From Salinibacterium sp. ZJ450 (GTDB lineage Bacteria > Actinomycetota > Actinomycetes > Actinomycetales > Microbacteriaceae): a DNA stretch of 64,000 nucleotides. The position numbers and the translations under genes were made by a program. This document shows positions 1-8,591 of the stretch, piece after piece; position 1 is the stretch's first letter; every line of letters begins with the position of its first letter. The DNA lies in assembly GCF_011751885.2 (NCBI RefSeq), contig NZ_CP061771.1, positions 3,767,236 through 3,831,235 on the forward strand, written 5' to 3'. The notes below the pieces were generated by a model. The model saw nothing but the letters and a program-made list of their open reading frames with translations, did no database searches and was not told where the DNA came from.

Positions 1-1151
1 GCCGGCACGCCGCGGGCGATGAGGGCGCTGCGCACCGATTGCATGAAGGGCAACGGGCCACACAGGTAAAACTCGGCGTCAGCGGGCAGGTCGATGCCGC
101 TCACATCCATGAAGCCGGCGAGTTCTCCGTCAACCATCTGCGTGGGTTTGGACGGTTCCATGAACCACGTGGTCAGGGTTGCATCCGGCATTGCTGCCAG
201 GTCCTCTTGTATCTGGTTGCGGAGTGCAAACGTGTCGACGGAGTTGTCGGCGTGGAGGAGAGCCACTTTGCGCTGGCTGCCGGTCTTGACCAGGTGTGAC
301 AACATGCCTGCCATCGGGGTCACACCGATGCCGGCGCTGGCGAGGACGATCGGGCGGTCGGTGAACTCGAGGACCACGTCACCGAATGGTGCGCTGAGCA
401 CCACGTCATCGCCCACCTGGACGCTGTTGTGCAGCAGGTTGGAGACTTCACCGTCTGGGGTGTCCAGCCCGTGAACCCTCTTGACGGAGAACTGCCGGTG
501 CTCGCCGTCGTCGGCCCGAGTCAGGCTGTACTGGCGAGGCTGGTGCACCTCGTCGGGCATCAGCATCTGGATGGTGACGTACTGTCCGGGCAGCGACGGC
601 TTCACCTCCCGCTCATCGGTTCTCTCCACCACGAAGGTCACGACATCCTCGGTTTCCTGGATGCGCTGGGCGACGCGCCAGGTGCGCCACACGGTTTCCG
701 GCGCCAACCTCACGGCGTCGTAGAGACCGCGCTCGTTGGTGATGAGCAGATTGGCCATGAGCCAGTACACCTCGTCCCACGCGGCTGCCACCTCGGGAGT
801 GACGGCATCGCCGAGCACGTCAACGATCGCCCACATCAGGTTGTCGTGCACGATCTGGTACTGGTCTGAGTGCAGGCCGAGGGAGACGTGCTTGTGGGAG
901 ATGCGGGACAACAGGTGATCAGGGAGCTGGTCAGGGCTTGTCACCAGGACGTTCGCGAAAGCGGCAACCGATCCAGCGAGCGCCTGCTGCTGCCGCCCGT
1001 CGGCCTGATTGCCCCGGTTGAACAGTCCGTCGAGCAGGCCCGGGTTCTCAGCGAACATGTGCTCGTAGAACCGCCGGGCGATCTCCTGGATATTGTCGCC
1101 CACCACCGCGAGGGTGCTCTGGATGACGGGACGTGAGGTATCGGAAAGCAT
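1..1151 (-). CDS. hmp: Flavohemoprotein (NO dioxygenase), 3' end outside window
   Basis: The minus-strand frame is open from an ATG at 1151 to the window edge (383 codons visible; the family is about 395-400 residues). It oxidises nitric oxide to nitrate using O2 and NAD(P)H. The visible order is a globin domain (about 1-140), with the B10 Tyr near residue 29 in RRFYEHMF and the proximal His in SHKHVSLGL (about 88), then a ferredoxin-reductase-like FAD domain with RQYSLT, then an NAD domain with GIGVTPMAGML and YLCGPLPFMQS. Only the extreme C-terminus is missing. The gene diverges from the SDR gene at 1335. A perfect 8-bp-arm inverted repeat (1204-1228) lies in the shared upstream region and could be an operator; no recognisable NsrR box was found. 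Confidence 0.93.
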   Translation of the reverse strand, partial: MLSDTSRPVIQSTLAVVGDNIQEIARRFYEHMFAENPGLLDGLFNRGNQADGRQQQALAGSVAAFANVLVTSPDQLPDHLLSRISHKHVSLGLHSDQYQIVHDNLMWAIVDVLGDAVTPEVAAAWDEVYWLMANLLITNERGLYDAVRLAPETVWRTWRVAQRIQETEDVVTFVVERTDEREVKPSLPGQYVTIQMLMPDEVHQPRQYSLTRADDGEHRQFSVKRVHGLDTPDGEVSNLLHNSVQVGDDVVLSAPFGDVVLEFTDRPIVLASAGIGVTPMAGMLSHLVKTGSQRKVALLHADNSVDTFALRNQIQEDLAAMPDATLTTWFMEPSKPTQMVDGELAGFMDVSGIDLPADAEFYLCGPLPFMQSVRSALIARGVP

Positions 1152-1203
1152 GAGTCGCTCCCTTGCGAACTCGACCGCCTTCGACCCGGGGAAACGTCCG
1201 TCG

Positions 1204-1228
1204 CCCAACCGCGAGACCGGCGGTTGGG
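1204..1228. promoter_or_regulatory. Inverted repeat between divergent hmp and SDR genes
   Basis: CCCAACCG and CGGTTGGG form perfect 8-bp arms around a 9-nt spacer. The repeat sits 53 bp upstream of the hmp start and 107 bp upstream of the SDR gene. A dimeric repressor site or a leader hairpin are both possible; neither is shown. Confidence 0.4.
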
Positions 1229-1322
1229 AGCCTCGCGACCGCCGCTCTCCAGCGTAAGCCTGACGAGGTCGACCCGCTACGCGCGGCGCTGAGCGAGCAT
1301 GCGCTCGTGATTCGACGTGCGC

Positions 1323-1328
1323 TAGCGT
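1323..1328 (+). promoter_or_regulatory. -10 box of leaderless SDR transcript
   Basis: TAGCGT is followed by six bases and then the ATG at 1335, with no Shine-Dalgarno sequence between. This is the actinobacterial leaderless arrangement (TAnnnT about 7 nt before the first base of the start codon). It supports the chosen start. Confidence 0.5.
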
Positions 1329-1334
1329 CGAGAC

Positions 1335-2006
1335 ATGGATCTTGGCCTGACTGGGCGTGTGGTGTTGGTTGTCGGCGGAGCAGGATTCATTGGCTCCGCG
1401 ATTGTCCGGCGGGCGACGGATGAAGGAGCGACTGTTGTCGTGGCATCCCGTCATGCCCGCGAAGGCATTGCGCTGGACGCCCGCGATGAGCACTCCGTTG
1501 CGGCGGGAATCGATCGCGTCATCGAGGAGCACGGTCGCCTCGACGCCGTTGTCGTCACGGCTGCGCCGGCCGCGCAGACCCTGGACCCGTCGCTCAGCCA
1601 TCATCCGTCCCAGGTCGCCGAGGCGGTCGATGCGAAGGCCCTCTCCTTCCTGAGGATCGCGAACGCGGCGATCCCTGGCATGCGATCCGCGGGCTACGGT
1701 CGGATCGTCGGCCTCAGTGGCCAGAACGCGTTCCTGACGGGCAATATCGCCGGGGCCGTGCGCAACGCGGCGATGAATGTCATCGCCAAGAACCTCGCCG
1801 ATGAACTCGCTGGCTCCGGAATCACGGTCAATACGGTCAACCCCGGTTCCGTCACGGAAGACCCGAGGCCTGAGGTCGGACTTGCTCGCGGCGGCGAATC
1901 GTCCCCGACTCAGATCGCGAACCTCGTGGCTTTTCTCATCTCGCCATTGTCTGCGCTGTCGGGGGAGTCGATCGCCATCGGCCATCGCGTGCGCGGAGTC
2001 CTTTAG
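1335..2006 (+). CDS. SDR-fold protein lacking the catalytic Tyr-Lys pair
   Basis: This 223-residue protein has a Rossmann fold of the short-chain dehydrogenase/reductase family. The dinucleotide loop GGAGFIG (14-20) is intact. The catalytic-type Ser is kept (Ser128 in GLSGQN). At the normal position of YxxxK, 12-16 residues further on, the sequence reads GNIAGAVRNAAMN, so both Tyr and Lys are absent (Gly/Ala and Asn/Ala instead). The helix after it and the NTVNPGSV segment follow the family. The protein is slightly short. It may bind NAD(P) but is unlikely to use the usual reduction chemistry. It ends 7 bp from the convergent esterase remnant. The substrate is unknown. Confidence 0.85.
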   Translation: MDLGLTGRVVLVVGGAGFIGSAIVRRATDEGATVVVASRHAREGIALDARDEHSVAAGIDRVIEEHGRLDAVVVTAAPAAQTLDPSLSHHPSQVAEAVDAKALSFLRIANAAIPGMRSAGYGRIVGLSGQNAFLTGNIAGAVRNAAMNVIAKNLADELAGSGITVNTVNPGSVTEDPRPEVGLARGGESSPTQIANLVAFLISPLSALSGESIAIGHRVRGVL

Positions 2007-2012
2007 GCGCGG

Positions 2013-3102
2013 TCAGCGGACACCATCCCAGAGGTTCCGCTCCCAGGGCTGAGGATCCTCGACTACCCGCGAGGTGGTGTCGAACCGCATCGTCGACCTG
2101 CGCTCGAGGTCGTACTTTTGCCAACCCGGGTCACCGTCGGTGGCGAAGGCGACCCAAGCGCCATGCATTGCGGCCGCGAGTTCTTTCGGCGGGTTGTCTC
2201 CGAGCACGCCAGCGCCCCCGCGGGCACCTACATGTACGAGTTCGCCTGGCCCTCCCCGGGGCTCGGCGCGGTCCACGCCCTCGAAATCCCCTTCGTCTTT
2301 GCGCGACCAGCAGCCGGTCGACCCCGACGGCCGCGATCGCCGCTCGGGTCGCCGGCACGCCCAGTTGCTCGGCCAGGTACTCGGCGATCTTCCGCGCGTC
2401 CACGGCCGGCGTCACCAGATGCGCTGCCCCACTCTGCAGGATCGCCCGCCTGAACAGCCCCTCGGCGCGGGGCATGGAGAGCAGCATGCCGATGCTCATC
2501 GCTCCGGCGGACTCGCCGAAAACCGTAACGTTGCGGGGGTCCCCGCCGAATGCGGCGATGTTCTCGCGCACCCACTCGAGGGCCGCGACCTGGTCGAGCA
2601 GTCCGACATTGGCGATGCCATCGTCGAGATAGAGGAACCCCTCGGCACCCGGGCGCCAGTTGGTGACGACACAGACGCAGCCGTCCCGGGCAAACCGACT
2701 CCCGTCGTAGGCCGCCGTCGAGCTGAGCTCGAACATTCCGCCCTGAATCCACACCATCACCGGCAACCCCGTGGCCCCCGGCTCCGGAGTCCACAGATTG
2801 AGGTTGAGGCAGTCTTCGGCGGGCGCGGCGCGCTCGACCTTGGCGAAGGCTTCGTCGATGTCTCCCCAGTCTTCTGGCGCGGCCGAGTCGGCGCCCCCGG
2901 TCGACGGAGGTGCCACCTGTGGCGGCTCCGGGCCCAGCTCGGTGGCGTCGCGCACGCCGCTCCACGGCTCGACAGGCTGGGGCGGGCGGAGCCGATTCGC
3001 ACCGAAGGGCGGTGCGGCATATGAAACCCCCCGGAACACATGCACTCCATCGACCAAGCTGCCCCGCAGTTCCCCGTGGACGGTCTTCACCACTGCACCC
3101 AT
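2013..3102 (-). pseudogene. Carboxylesterase remnant with internal deletion and micro-inversion
   Basis: The N-terminal two thirds of a type-B carboxylesterase (para-nitrobenzyl esterase-like) reads from an ATG at 3102. It has the oxyanion-region WIQGGMFELSS and the nucleophile elbow FGESAG, and runs to about GVDRLLVAQ near 2301, where homology stops and the frame runs into low-complexity Arg-rich sequence. The C-terminal tail (LGDNPPKELAAAMHGAW onward) is present in another minus-strand frame from about 2208 down to the stop at 2013. The piece expected between them, with YEFAWPSP and GAVHALEIPFVF (which carries the family's catalytic His), is on the plus strand at about 2205-2300. Compared with family members of about 490 residues, roughly 130 codons are also missing. 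The gene cannot make an active enzyme as it stands. Confidence 0.85.
2205..2300 (+). other. Inverted internal segment of the esterase remnant
   Basis: The plus-strand translation (frame of the codon triplet at 2205) contains TYMYEFAWPSPGLG and then AVHALEIPFVF. This is the conserved block that precedes LGDNPPxEL in type-B carboxylesterases. Both flanking parts of the same gene are coded on the minus strand, so this segment has been flipped. Breakpoints are estimated from where family-like residues stop and are good to perhaps 10 bp. Confidence 0.8.
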
Positions 3103-3229
3103 ACGCACCACGATGCACCCCGGCGGCCAGCAGCCGAGGGACCTTCGTCCCCCGAGACCGCGACCGCCGCGGCGTAGCCTGAGGCCGCTCGGCACAGCCC
3201 GTGCTGCACCGAAGACGAAGGGGTTCACG

Positions 3230-3754
3230 ATGAAGGTGCTGGTCGCATACGCGAGCAAGTACAGAGCAACGGAGGGCATCGCGCAGCGCATTGGAAACAA
3301 GCTTCGCGAACGCGGACTGGAGGTGGACGTCGCCAGATGCAAGGACATCCGCGAGCCGTCCGGGTACGACGCCTTCGTCGTCGGTTCGGCCGCGTACGAG
3401 GGCAACTGGCGCAAGGACGCCAGGACTTTCGTCGAGGATAACGCCGGAGAGATCGGCGCTCATCCGGTGTGGCTGTTCAGCAGCGGACCGCTCGGCACGG
3501 AAAAGGTCGACAAGGACGGCAACGACGTGCTGAAGGGTGCCGAGCCCAAGCAATTCAGGGTGTACGAGGATCTCATCCACCCGCACGGCAAGCAGGTGTT
3601 CCGCGGCGCGTACAACCACGAGAAGATCCGTGGGGGCGACCGGATCATCGTGTGGATGCCAGCGATTCGCGACCTCATGCCCCAGGGGGACTTCCGCGAG
3701 TGGAACGTGATCGACGCGTGGTCGTCGTCGATCGCCGACGAACTCGAGGGCTAG
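3230..3754 (+). CDS. Flavodoxin-domain protein
   Basis: This 174-residue protein belongs to the flavodoxin / HemG-like fold. The N-terminal FMN-phosphate loop is recognisable as VAYASKYRATEGIA (about 4-17), and YDAFVVGSAAYEGNWRKDA matches the second flavin loop. HemG-like proteins oxidise protoporphyrinogen with quinones, but many family members are uncharacterised electron carriers, so no substrate is assigned. The ATG at 3230 was chosen because it starts exactly at the first beta strand and is preceded by GAAGGGG about 9 nt upstream. The upstream extension of the frame is antisense to the esterase remnant and is not credible. Confidence 0.85.
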   Translation: MKVLVAYASKYRATEGIAQRIGNKLRERGLEVDVARCKDIREPSGYDAFVVGSAAYEGNWRKDARTFVEDNAGEIGAHPVWLFSSGPLGTEKVDKDGNDVLKGAEPKQFRVYEDLIHPHGKQVFRGAYNHEKIRGGDRIIVWMPAIRDLMPQGDFREWNVIDAWSSSIADELEG

Positions 3755-3760
3755 ACGCAC

Positions 3761-3808
3761 CTTACGTCGTATGGTACGTTTTCGGGTATCGACCTTACAT
3801 CGTATGGT
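3761..3808. promoter_or_regulatory. Two direct operator-like repeats, 33-bp period
   Basis: CTTACGTCGTATGGT (3761-3775) and CTTACATCGTATGGT (3794-3808) differ at one base and are spaced three helical turns apart. Each contains a small palindromic core, TACG-T-CGTA (perfect in copy 1, one mismatch in copy 2). They lie 35-80 bp upstream of the oxidoreductase start at 3843. The pattern suggests cooperative binding by a dimeric regulator such as a TetR-type protein, which is not encoded nearby. Confidence 0.55.
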
Positions 3809-3842
3809 CATTCCGAGATTCGGACCGAAGGGCACCCCGATC

Positions 3843-4886
3843 ATGAATGAGACAGCGGGTTCCGCGTTCAGCCACCTGTCACCAACACAGGCGGCAAGCA
3901 TGAAGGCGGTTGTTCAACGCTCGTATGGCACGGCCGACGTGCTCACGCTGGCGGATGTCGCCACACCGGTGATCGGAGACGACGAGGTGCTCGTTCGCGT
4001 GCGCGCTGCCGGCGTCAATCACGCCGACTGGGTTTACACCTCCGGTCGCCCACTGATCGCACGCTTAGCGTTCGGAGTGCGGGCACCTAAGCGCATCATT
4101 CGAGGCAAGGACCTGGCGGGCGAGGTTCACGAGGTCGGTAAGAATGTCACCCAGTTCCACCCGGGTGACGAGGTGTACGCCGAAGTCGAGGCCGGTGCTT
4201 TCGCCGAATACGCAATCGTGCCAGCAAAGCTGCTGGCGTTGAAGCCGGCGAACCTCACGTTCGGGCAGGCGGCCACGGTGCCTCTGGCGGCCCGCACCGC
4301 GTTGCAAGCGCTTCGTGATGGAGGACACCTTCAAGCCGGGCAGACGGTACTGATCAACGGAGCCTCTGGCGGCGTCGGCAGCTATGCGGTGCAGATCGCC
4401 AAGGCGCTCGGAGCGGAAGTCACCGGCGTGGCCAGCGCACGGAACGCAGAACTGATTCGATCGCTCGGAGCCGACAACGTCATCGACTACTGCACCGAAG
4501 ACTTCACCACCGGCGGGCGGCGCTACGACGTGATCCTTGACCTGATCGGCAACCACTCGCTGAGCAAGCTCCGGCGCGCCCTCACCCACACCGGCACACT
4601 CGTGCTGTCGAGCGGCACCGGCAGCGCGGTATTCGGTCCGATGGGCCGCATCATGCGGGCGCTGGCGCTGTCCCCATTCGTCAGTCAGAACCTGCGCATC
4701 TTCTCGCCGAAGTTGGGTACCGAGGTCCTGGACGAGCTACGCGAATTCATCGAATCTGGCACGGTCACGCCGGCCATCGACCGAAGCTACTCGCTGCGCG
4801 AGACCCCAGAGGCCATCCGCTACTTCGCCGAAGAACACGCGCGCGGAAAGATCGTCATCACGATTCCACCCCTTCACCCGCACTGA
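3843..4886 (+). CDS. NAD(P)-dependent MDR-family alcohol dehydrogenase / quinone oxidoreductase
   Basis: This medium-chain dehydrogenase/reductase has 347 residues from the ATG at 3843. The N-terminal GroES-like domain begins at MKAVVQRSYGTADVL. The Rossmann domain has GASGGVGSYAVQIAKALGA, the NAD(P)-binding AxxGxGxxA-type loop. The Cys/His zinc ligands of classical alcohol dehydrogenases are absent, so it fits the zinc-free quinone-oxidoreductase / enoyl-reductase branch. The start could also be the ATG at 3901, which begins at the first beta strand; neither has a strong ribosome site. The twin operator-like repeats upstream imply induction by an unknown signal. Confidence 0.88.
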   Translation: MNETAGSAFSHLSPTQAASMKAVVQRSYGTADVLTLADVATPVIGDDEVLVRVRAAGVNHADWVYTSGRPLIARLAFGVRAPKRIIRGKDLAGEVHEVGKNVTQFHPGDEVYAEVEAGAFAEYAIVPAKLLALKPANLTFGQAATVPLAARTALQALRDGGHLQAGQTVLINGASGGVGSYAVQIAKALGAEVTGVASARNAELIRSLGADNVIDYCTEDFTTGGRRYDVILDLIGNHSLSKLRRALTHTGTLVLSSGTGSAVFGPMGRIMRALALSPFVSQNLRIFSPKLGTEVLDELREFIESGTVTPAIDRSYSLRETPEAIRYFAEEHARGKIVITIPPLHPH

Positions 4887-4934
4887 CAGCGCGCGCACAA
4901 TGGGGCGTGTACGCCCTGTTCCTCGGGAGCCGTC

Positions 4935-5741
4935 ATGCCACGCATCAGTTGGATTCAGCAGCACCGCCTTCTGGCGTTCTTCATTCTGGCCTACGCGATT
5001 TCCTGGTCGTCGTGGCCGCTGTATGCCGTCGGGCTGATGCCGCGGATGGAGTTCCTGCCGATCGGCCCGCTGGTGGCGGCAGTTCTGGTGATCGCGCTGG
5101 CCGAAGGCAGGGCGGGATTCACCGTCTGGGGCAGACGGCTGATCCGGTGGAGGGTGGGCTGGATCTGGTACGCAATCGCGCTGCTGCTTCCCGCCCTGAT
5201 GGCGCTGGTGACCGGATTCACGAATATCGCACTCGGCGCCGAGGCAGACGGCTTGGGAGACGTGGCGTGGTCCGGGCTGTTGGCCGCCTTTGCGGTGCGG
5301 CTGGTAAATCCGATGGACGGCCCGCTGGGCGAGGAGCCGGGCTGGCGCGGGTATGCCCTGCCGCTGCTGCAGAGCCGGCGGTCGCCACTGCAGGCGGCCG
5401 CGGTGCTGGGGATCCTGGTGGCGCTGTGGCATCTGCCGCTGGTCCTCTTCAACGGTCTGAGCCTGATCGGGCTGCCCACCACCTTTGTGATCACCTTCCT
5501 GTACGTGTGGCTCTTTAACCGCACCGGCGGAAGCGTGCTGCTCACACTGCTCTTCCACAACAGCCAAGGCACCTTCACGGTCGGGTCGTTCGGCTTTGTG
5601 GGGTCAGAAGCGGCACGCGCCGAGCTGATCTACTTCGTGGTCGTGGTCCTCGCGGTCGCGGCCACCCTCGTGTTTGACCGGAACGCCTGGCGCACAGCGC
5701 CCGCGTCCGCGATAAGCGCCCTGCCCACGACCACTGGCTAG
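4935..5741 (+). CDS. CPBP-family intramembrane glutamic endopeptidase
   Basis: This 268-residue polytopic membrane protein has about seven to eight hydrophobic segments. The CPBP (CAAX protease / bacteriocin-processing, Abi) motifs are all visible: EExxxR as EEPGWR (133-138), the second motif His in LWHLP (166), and the third motif His in LFHNS (208). The family cleaves membrane-embedded peptides; in bacteria substrates are mostly unknown, though some members confer bacteriocin self-immunity. The start ATG is preceded by CGGGAGCCGTC. It is followed 8 bp later by another membrane-protein gene, suggesting a two-gene operon. Confidence 0.88.
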   Translation: MPRISWIQQHRLLAFFILAYAISWSSWPLYAVGLMPRMEFLPIGPLVAAVLVIALAEGRAGFTVWGRRLIRWRVGWIWYAIALLLPALMALVTGFTNIALGAEADGLGDVAWSGLLAAFAVRLVNPMDGPLGEEPGWRGYALPLLQSRRSPLQAAAVLGILVALWHLPLVLFNGLSLIGLPTTFVITFLYVWLFNRTGGSVLLTLLFHNSQGTFTVGSFGFVGSEAARAELIYFVVVVLAVAATLVFDRNAWRTAPASAISALPTTTG

Positions 5742-5749
5742 GAGGAATC

Positions 5750-6388
5750 ATGTCCTCACCACTCGCCCGCGCTGCCGGACCGATTGCACTGGTTGCCGGC
5801 CTGACCTTCGCCGCCATGGACGTGGCCCGCTTACTTGCCACGGATTGGAGCGTCGACAGGCTTGCCAGGATGCAGCAGACCCCGTTTATCGTGGCCAATG
5901 CGCTGTACTTTGTCGTGTTCATCGGACTCGTGCTCGCGCTGGTCGCCGTCTACATGCGGTACGCCGAGAGCGCGGGTGCCCTCGGAGTCGTTGCGTTCTG
6001 CGCCGCCCTCATCGGCACCATGGACATGGCAGGCAACATGTGGTTTGACGGGTTCGCCGCACCTTGGATCGCCGCAACCGCACCGGAGGCCATCCTCGCG
6101 GGAGGGTCGGGCGTGCTGGCGATCGGTGGGTTTTCCAGCTATGTGCTGTTCGCGCTGGGCTGGATAGTCTTCGGGATCGCCGGCTGGCGAGCGCGGATGC
6201 TCCCGGGCTGGGCCGCTGTGGTGTTCGTGATCGCGGGCCTGCTTGGTTACAACGCGGGCCTGCCCCCGTACGGGATCCCGATCGGGTTGGCCATGGCGGC
6301 GCTCGGTTGGTGGATCATGCGCTCTTCACGTGCTTCAGCCGGGCAGCGCCAGCCGCTCGGCACCACGGAGCGACGGCCCGCCGACTAG
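5750..6388 (+). CDS. Unknown membrane protein, about six TM segments
   Basis: This 212-residue hydrophobic protein has predicted membrane spans near residues 10-26, 47-67, 77-95, 117-145, 152-170 and 175-190. No enzymatic motif was recognised. A strong ribosome site (AGGAGG) lies 5 nt before the ATG, and the gap to the upstream CPBP protease gene is only 8 bp, so they are very probably co-transcribed and translationally coupled. A role as substrate, partner or scaffold of that protease is a guess from position only. The charged C-terminal tail is likely cytoplasmic. Confidence 0.75.
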   Translation: MSSPLARAAGPIALVAGLTFAAMDVARLLATDWSVDRLARMQQTPFIVANALYFVVFIGLVLALVAVYMRYAESAGALGVVAFCAALIGTMDMAGNMWFDGFAAPWIAATAPEAILAGGSGVLAIGGFSSYVLFALGWIVFGIAGWRARMLPGWAAVVFVIAGLLGYNAGLPPYGIPIGLAMAALGWWIMRSSRASAGQRQPLGTTERRPAD

Positions 6389-6497
6389 GTTGTCGCACCG
6401 GACCGTGAGGCCATAGCGAGGCGTTCTCATTGGGCTGTTAGTGTTCGCCGAACGGCGCGGTGCCGGATAGCTCGCGCGCCAGTCTGGGGGACACGAC

Positions 6498-8591
6498 ATG
6501 GGCGCTCTGACCTCGTCGCCGGTGCAGGTCGCGCCGCGCGCCGATCGGGCGGCGCCGCGCGTGTTCCGCTATGACATTCAGGGCCTCCGTGCGATCGCCG
6601 TGGTGCTGGTGGTGCTCAACCACGCGGGCGTGACCGTGCTCGGTGGCGGCTACGTTGGCGTCGACGTCTTCTTCGTGATCTCGGGCTTCCTCATCACCGG
6701 TCACCTGATCACCTCGTTGCGCGAGCACGGGCGGGTGAACCTGCATGCGTTCTACGCCGCACGAGCCCGGCGCATCCTGCCCGCCTCACTCGCCGTCATC
6801 GCGCTGACCTCGGCCGCCGCATTCGTTCTCGTCTCGCCGCTGCGAATCGCCGACATCCTGCGCGACGCCGTGGTATCCGCGCTCTACGTACCGAACATCA
6901 GTTTCGCGGTTCAAGGCACCGACTACCTGGCCGGCAGCGCGCCCTCCCCCTTCCAGCATTTCTGGTCGCTCGGCGTTGAGGAGCAGTTCTACCTGTTCTG
7001 GCCGGTGATCCTGATCGCGCTGTTCTTCATCGGACGGCGGTCACCGCGCCGGCTCGCTGTCGGTATCGCGATCGTTGCCGTGGCATCGTTCGCGGCCTGC
7101 TTGATCGTGGCGGACGTGTCCCAACCATGGGCGTTCTTCTCACTGCCCACCAGGGCATGGGAGTTGGCGGCGGGAGCGCTCCTGGCCGCCGGCGCCCCCC
7201 AGTTGGCGCGGGTCGTCCCCGGGGTCGCGCGGATTCTGACCTGGCTCGGCCTCGGCGTCATCCTGTGCAGCTCGGTCCTGCTCACCGAAGCCACCGCTTA
7301 CCCGGGGATCGCCACGGTGATCCCCGTTCTCGGCGCAGCCCTGGTCATCGGCTTCGGCGGTCGCGACGAGCGCGGCGCAGTCCTCGCGCTCCGGTCGAGG
7401 CCGTTCCAGTTCCTGGGCGCCATCTCCTATTCGCTGTACCTGGTGCACTGGCCGATGCTCGTGCTCGCGCAGGAACGGCTGGGCCCGGGCGCCCCACTGC
7501 CGCTGGCTGTCACGCTCGCTCTGGCTGTGCTCTCCGTGCCGGTCGCCTGGGCGATGTACCGGCTGGTCGAGACCCCGTTTCGGCGCGGCAGCGCGCGCTC
7601 GCTGCTCAGCCACCGCAAGACGATCGCCGCCAGCATCGCCGGATCCCTGGTGCTGTCGGGCGCGCTCGTCGGCGCCGAGGCCGCGTCGGCGCTAATGCCG
7701 CTGGACTCCGGCCGCACCGCGGCAGCCGTCGCACCGCAACAGCTGCCGGTCGGCACCGCCTTCGTGCCCGCAGGGCTGTCGCCGACACTCGCCGAGTCCC
7801 GGGCCGACACCGGTGAGATCTACGCGAACGGATGCCAGCAAGGACTCAGCGCCTCGGAAGTGCTGACCTGCTCCTTCGGCGACCTCTCGTCGCCGACCGT
7901 CGTGGCGTTGTTCGGAGACAGCCACGCCGGTCGCTGGTTCCCCGCCGTCCGGGAGGCCGCTGACGGGCTGGGCTTCCGCCTCGACACCTACACAAAGTCC
8001 GGCTGCCGATCCCAGGAGACAGATGCCGCGTGGGACGCCTCCACCAATAACTCCTGCACCCAGTGGCGGGCCGACGCGGTCGCCGCGCTCAATGCCGCGC
8101 CACCCGACGTGATCATCGTCACCAACCACATCGGCCCGCGGGCAGACCGCAATCCGGTGGAGGAACAGCAGGACTGGGAGCAAGCGGTTCAGAGCACGAT
8201 CGATCGGCTTCCCGCCGAATCGCACATCGTGATGCTCGCCGACACGCCGGAATTCGCCAGTTCCCCCGTTCTCTGCCTGTCAGCCAACCTCGACAGCGCT
8301 CTCGAGTGCGCCGTCGCCCGCGCGCAGGCGTTCAACGACCCGGTGGCGGCCGCGCAGCGCATCGTGGCCGACGAGTCCGGGGCATCCTTCCTCGACTTCA
8401 GCGACTGGTTCTGTGACGACTCACTCTGCCCGGCGGTGATCGGCTCAACGCTCGTGTATTCGGACGAGCACCATCTCACCGCAACCTGGAGCAAGACGCT
8501 GGGGCCTGCCGTGCAAGCGGAGCTGGCGAGACTGAGTTTCGTGGATTGGTCGGGCAGTGAGCGCGCCGTCGAGGGGGAGACCAACGGATGA
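6498..8591 (+). CDS. OafA-like acyltransferase with SGNH domain
   Basis: This 697-residue protein has an N-terminal acyltransferase-3 domain of about ten to eleven TM helices. It begins with DIQGLRAIAVVLVVLNHAG, the conserved catalytic-type His, followed by GGYVGVDVFFVISGFLI. The C-terminal extracytoplasmic SGNH-hydrolase-like domain has block I GDSHAG (about 473-478) and a terminal SDEHH block (about 655). Such fusions move acetyl or other acyl groups across the membrane onto cell-surface glycans (O-antigen, peptidoglycan, teichoic or mycolate-associated polymers). The acceptor is not known here. GGGGGACACGAC precedes the start. Its last four bases overlap the downstream lipoprotein esterase, implying coupled expression. 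Confidence 0.93.
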   Translation: MGALTSSPVQVAPRADRAAPRVFRYDIQGLRAIAVVLVVLNHAGVTVLGGGYVGVDVFFVISGFLITGHLITSLREHGRVNLHAFYAARARRILPASLAVIALTSAAAFVLVSPLRIADILRDAVVSALYVPNISFAVQGTDYLAGSAPSPFQHFWSLGVEEQFYLFWPVILIALFFIGRRSPRRLAVGIAIVAVASFAACLIVADVSQPWAFFSLPTRAWELAAGALLAAGAPQLARVVPGVARILTWLGLGVILCSSVLLTEATAYPGIATVIPVLGAALVIGFGGRDERGAVLALRSRPFQFLGAISYSLYLVHWPMLVLAQERLGPGAPLPLAVTLALAVLSVPVAWAMYRLVETPFRRGSARSLLSHRKTIAASIAGSLVLSGALVGAEAASALMPLDSGRTAAAVAPQQLPVGTAFVPAGLSPTLAESRADTGEIYANGCQQGLSASEVLTCSFGDLSSPTVVALFGDSHAGRWFPAVREAADGLGFRLDTYTKSGCRSQETDAAWDASTNNSCTQWRADAVAALNAAPPDVIIVTNHIGPRADRNPVEEQQDWEQAVQSTIDRLPAESHIVMLADTPEFASSPVLCLSANLDSALECAVARAQAFNDPVAAAQRIVADESGASFLDFSDWFCDDSLCPAVIGSTLVYSDEHHLTATWSKTLGPAVQAELARLSFVDWSGSERAVEGETNG

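Noticed and set aside
2131..3414. 427-codon esterase as an intact gene
   Set aside because: The first 104 codons are upstream of the real start and the last part is out-of-frame Arg-rich sequence; the true gene is broken as described.
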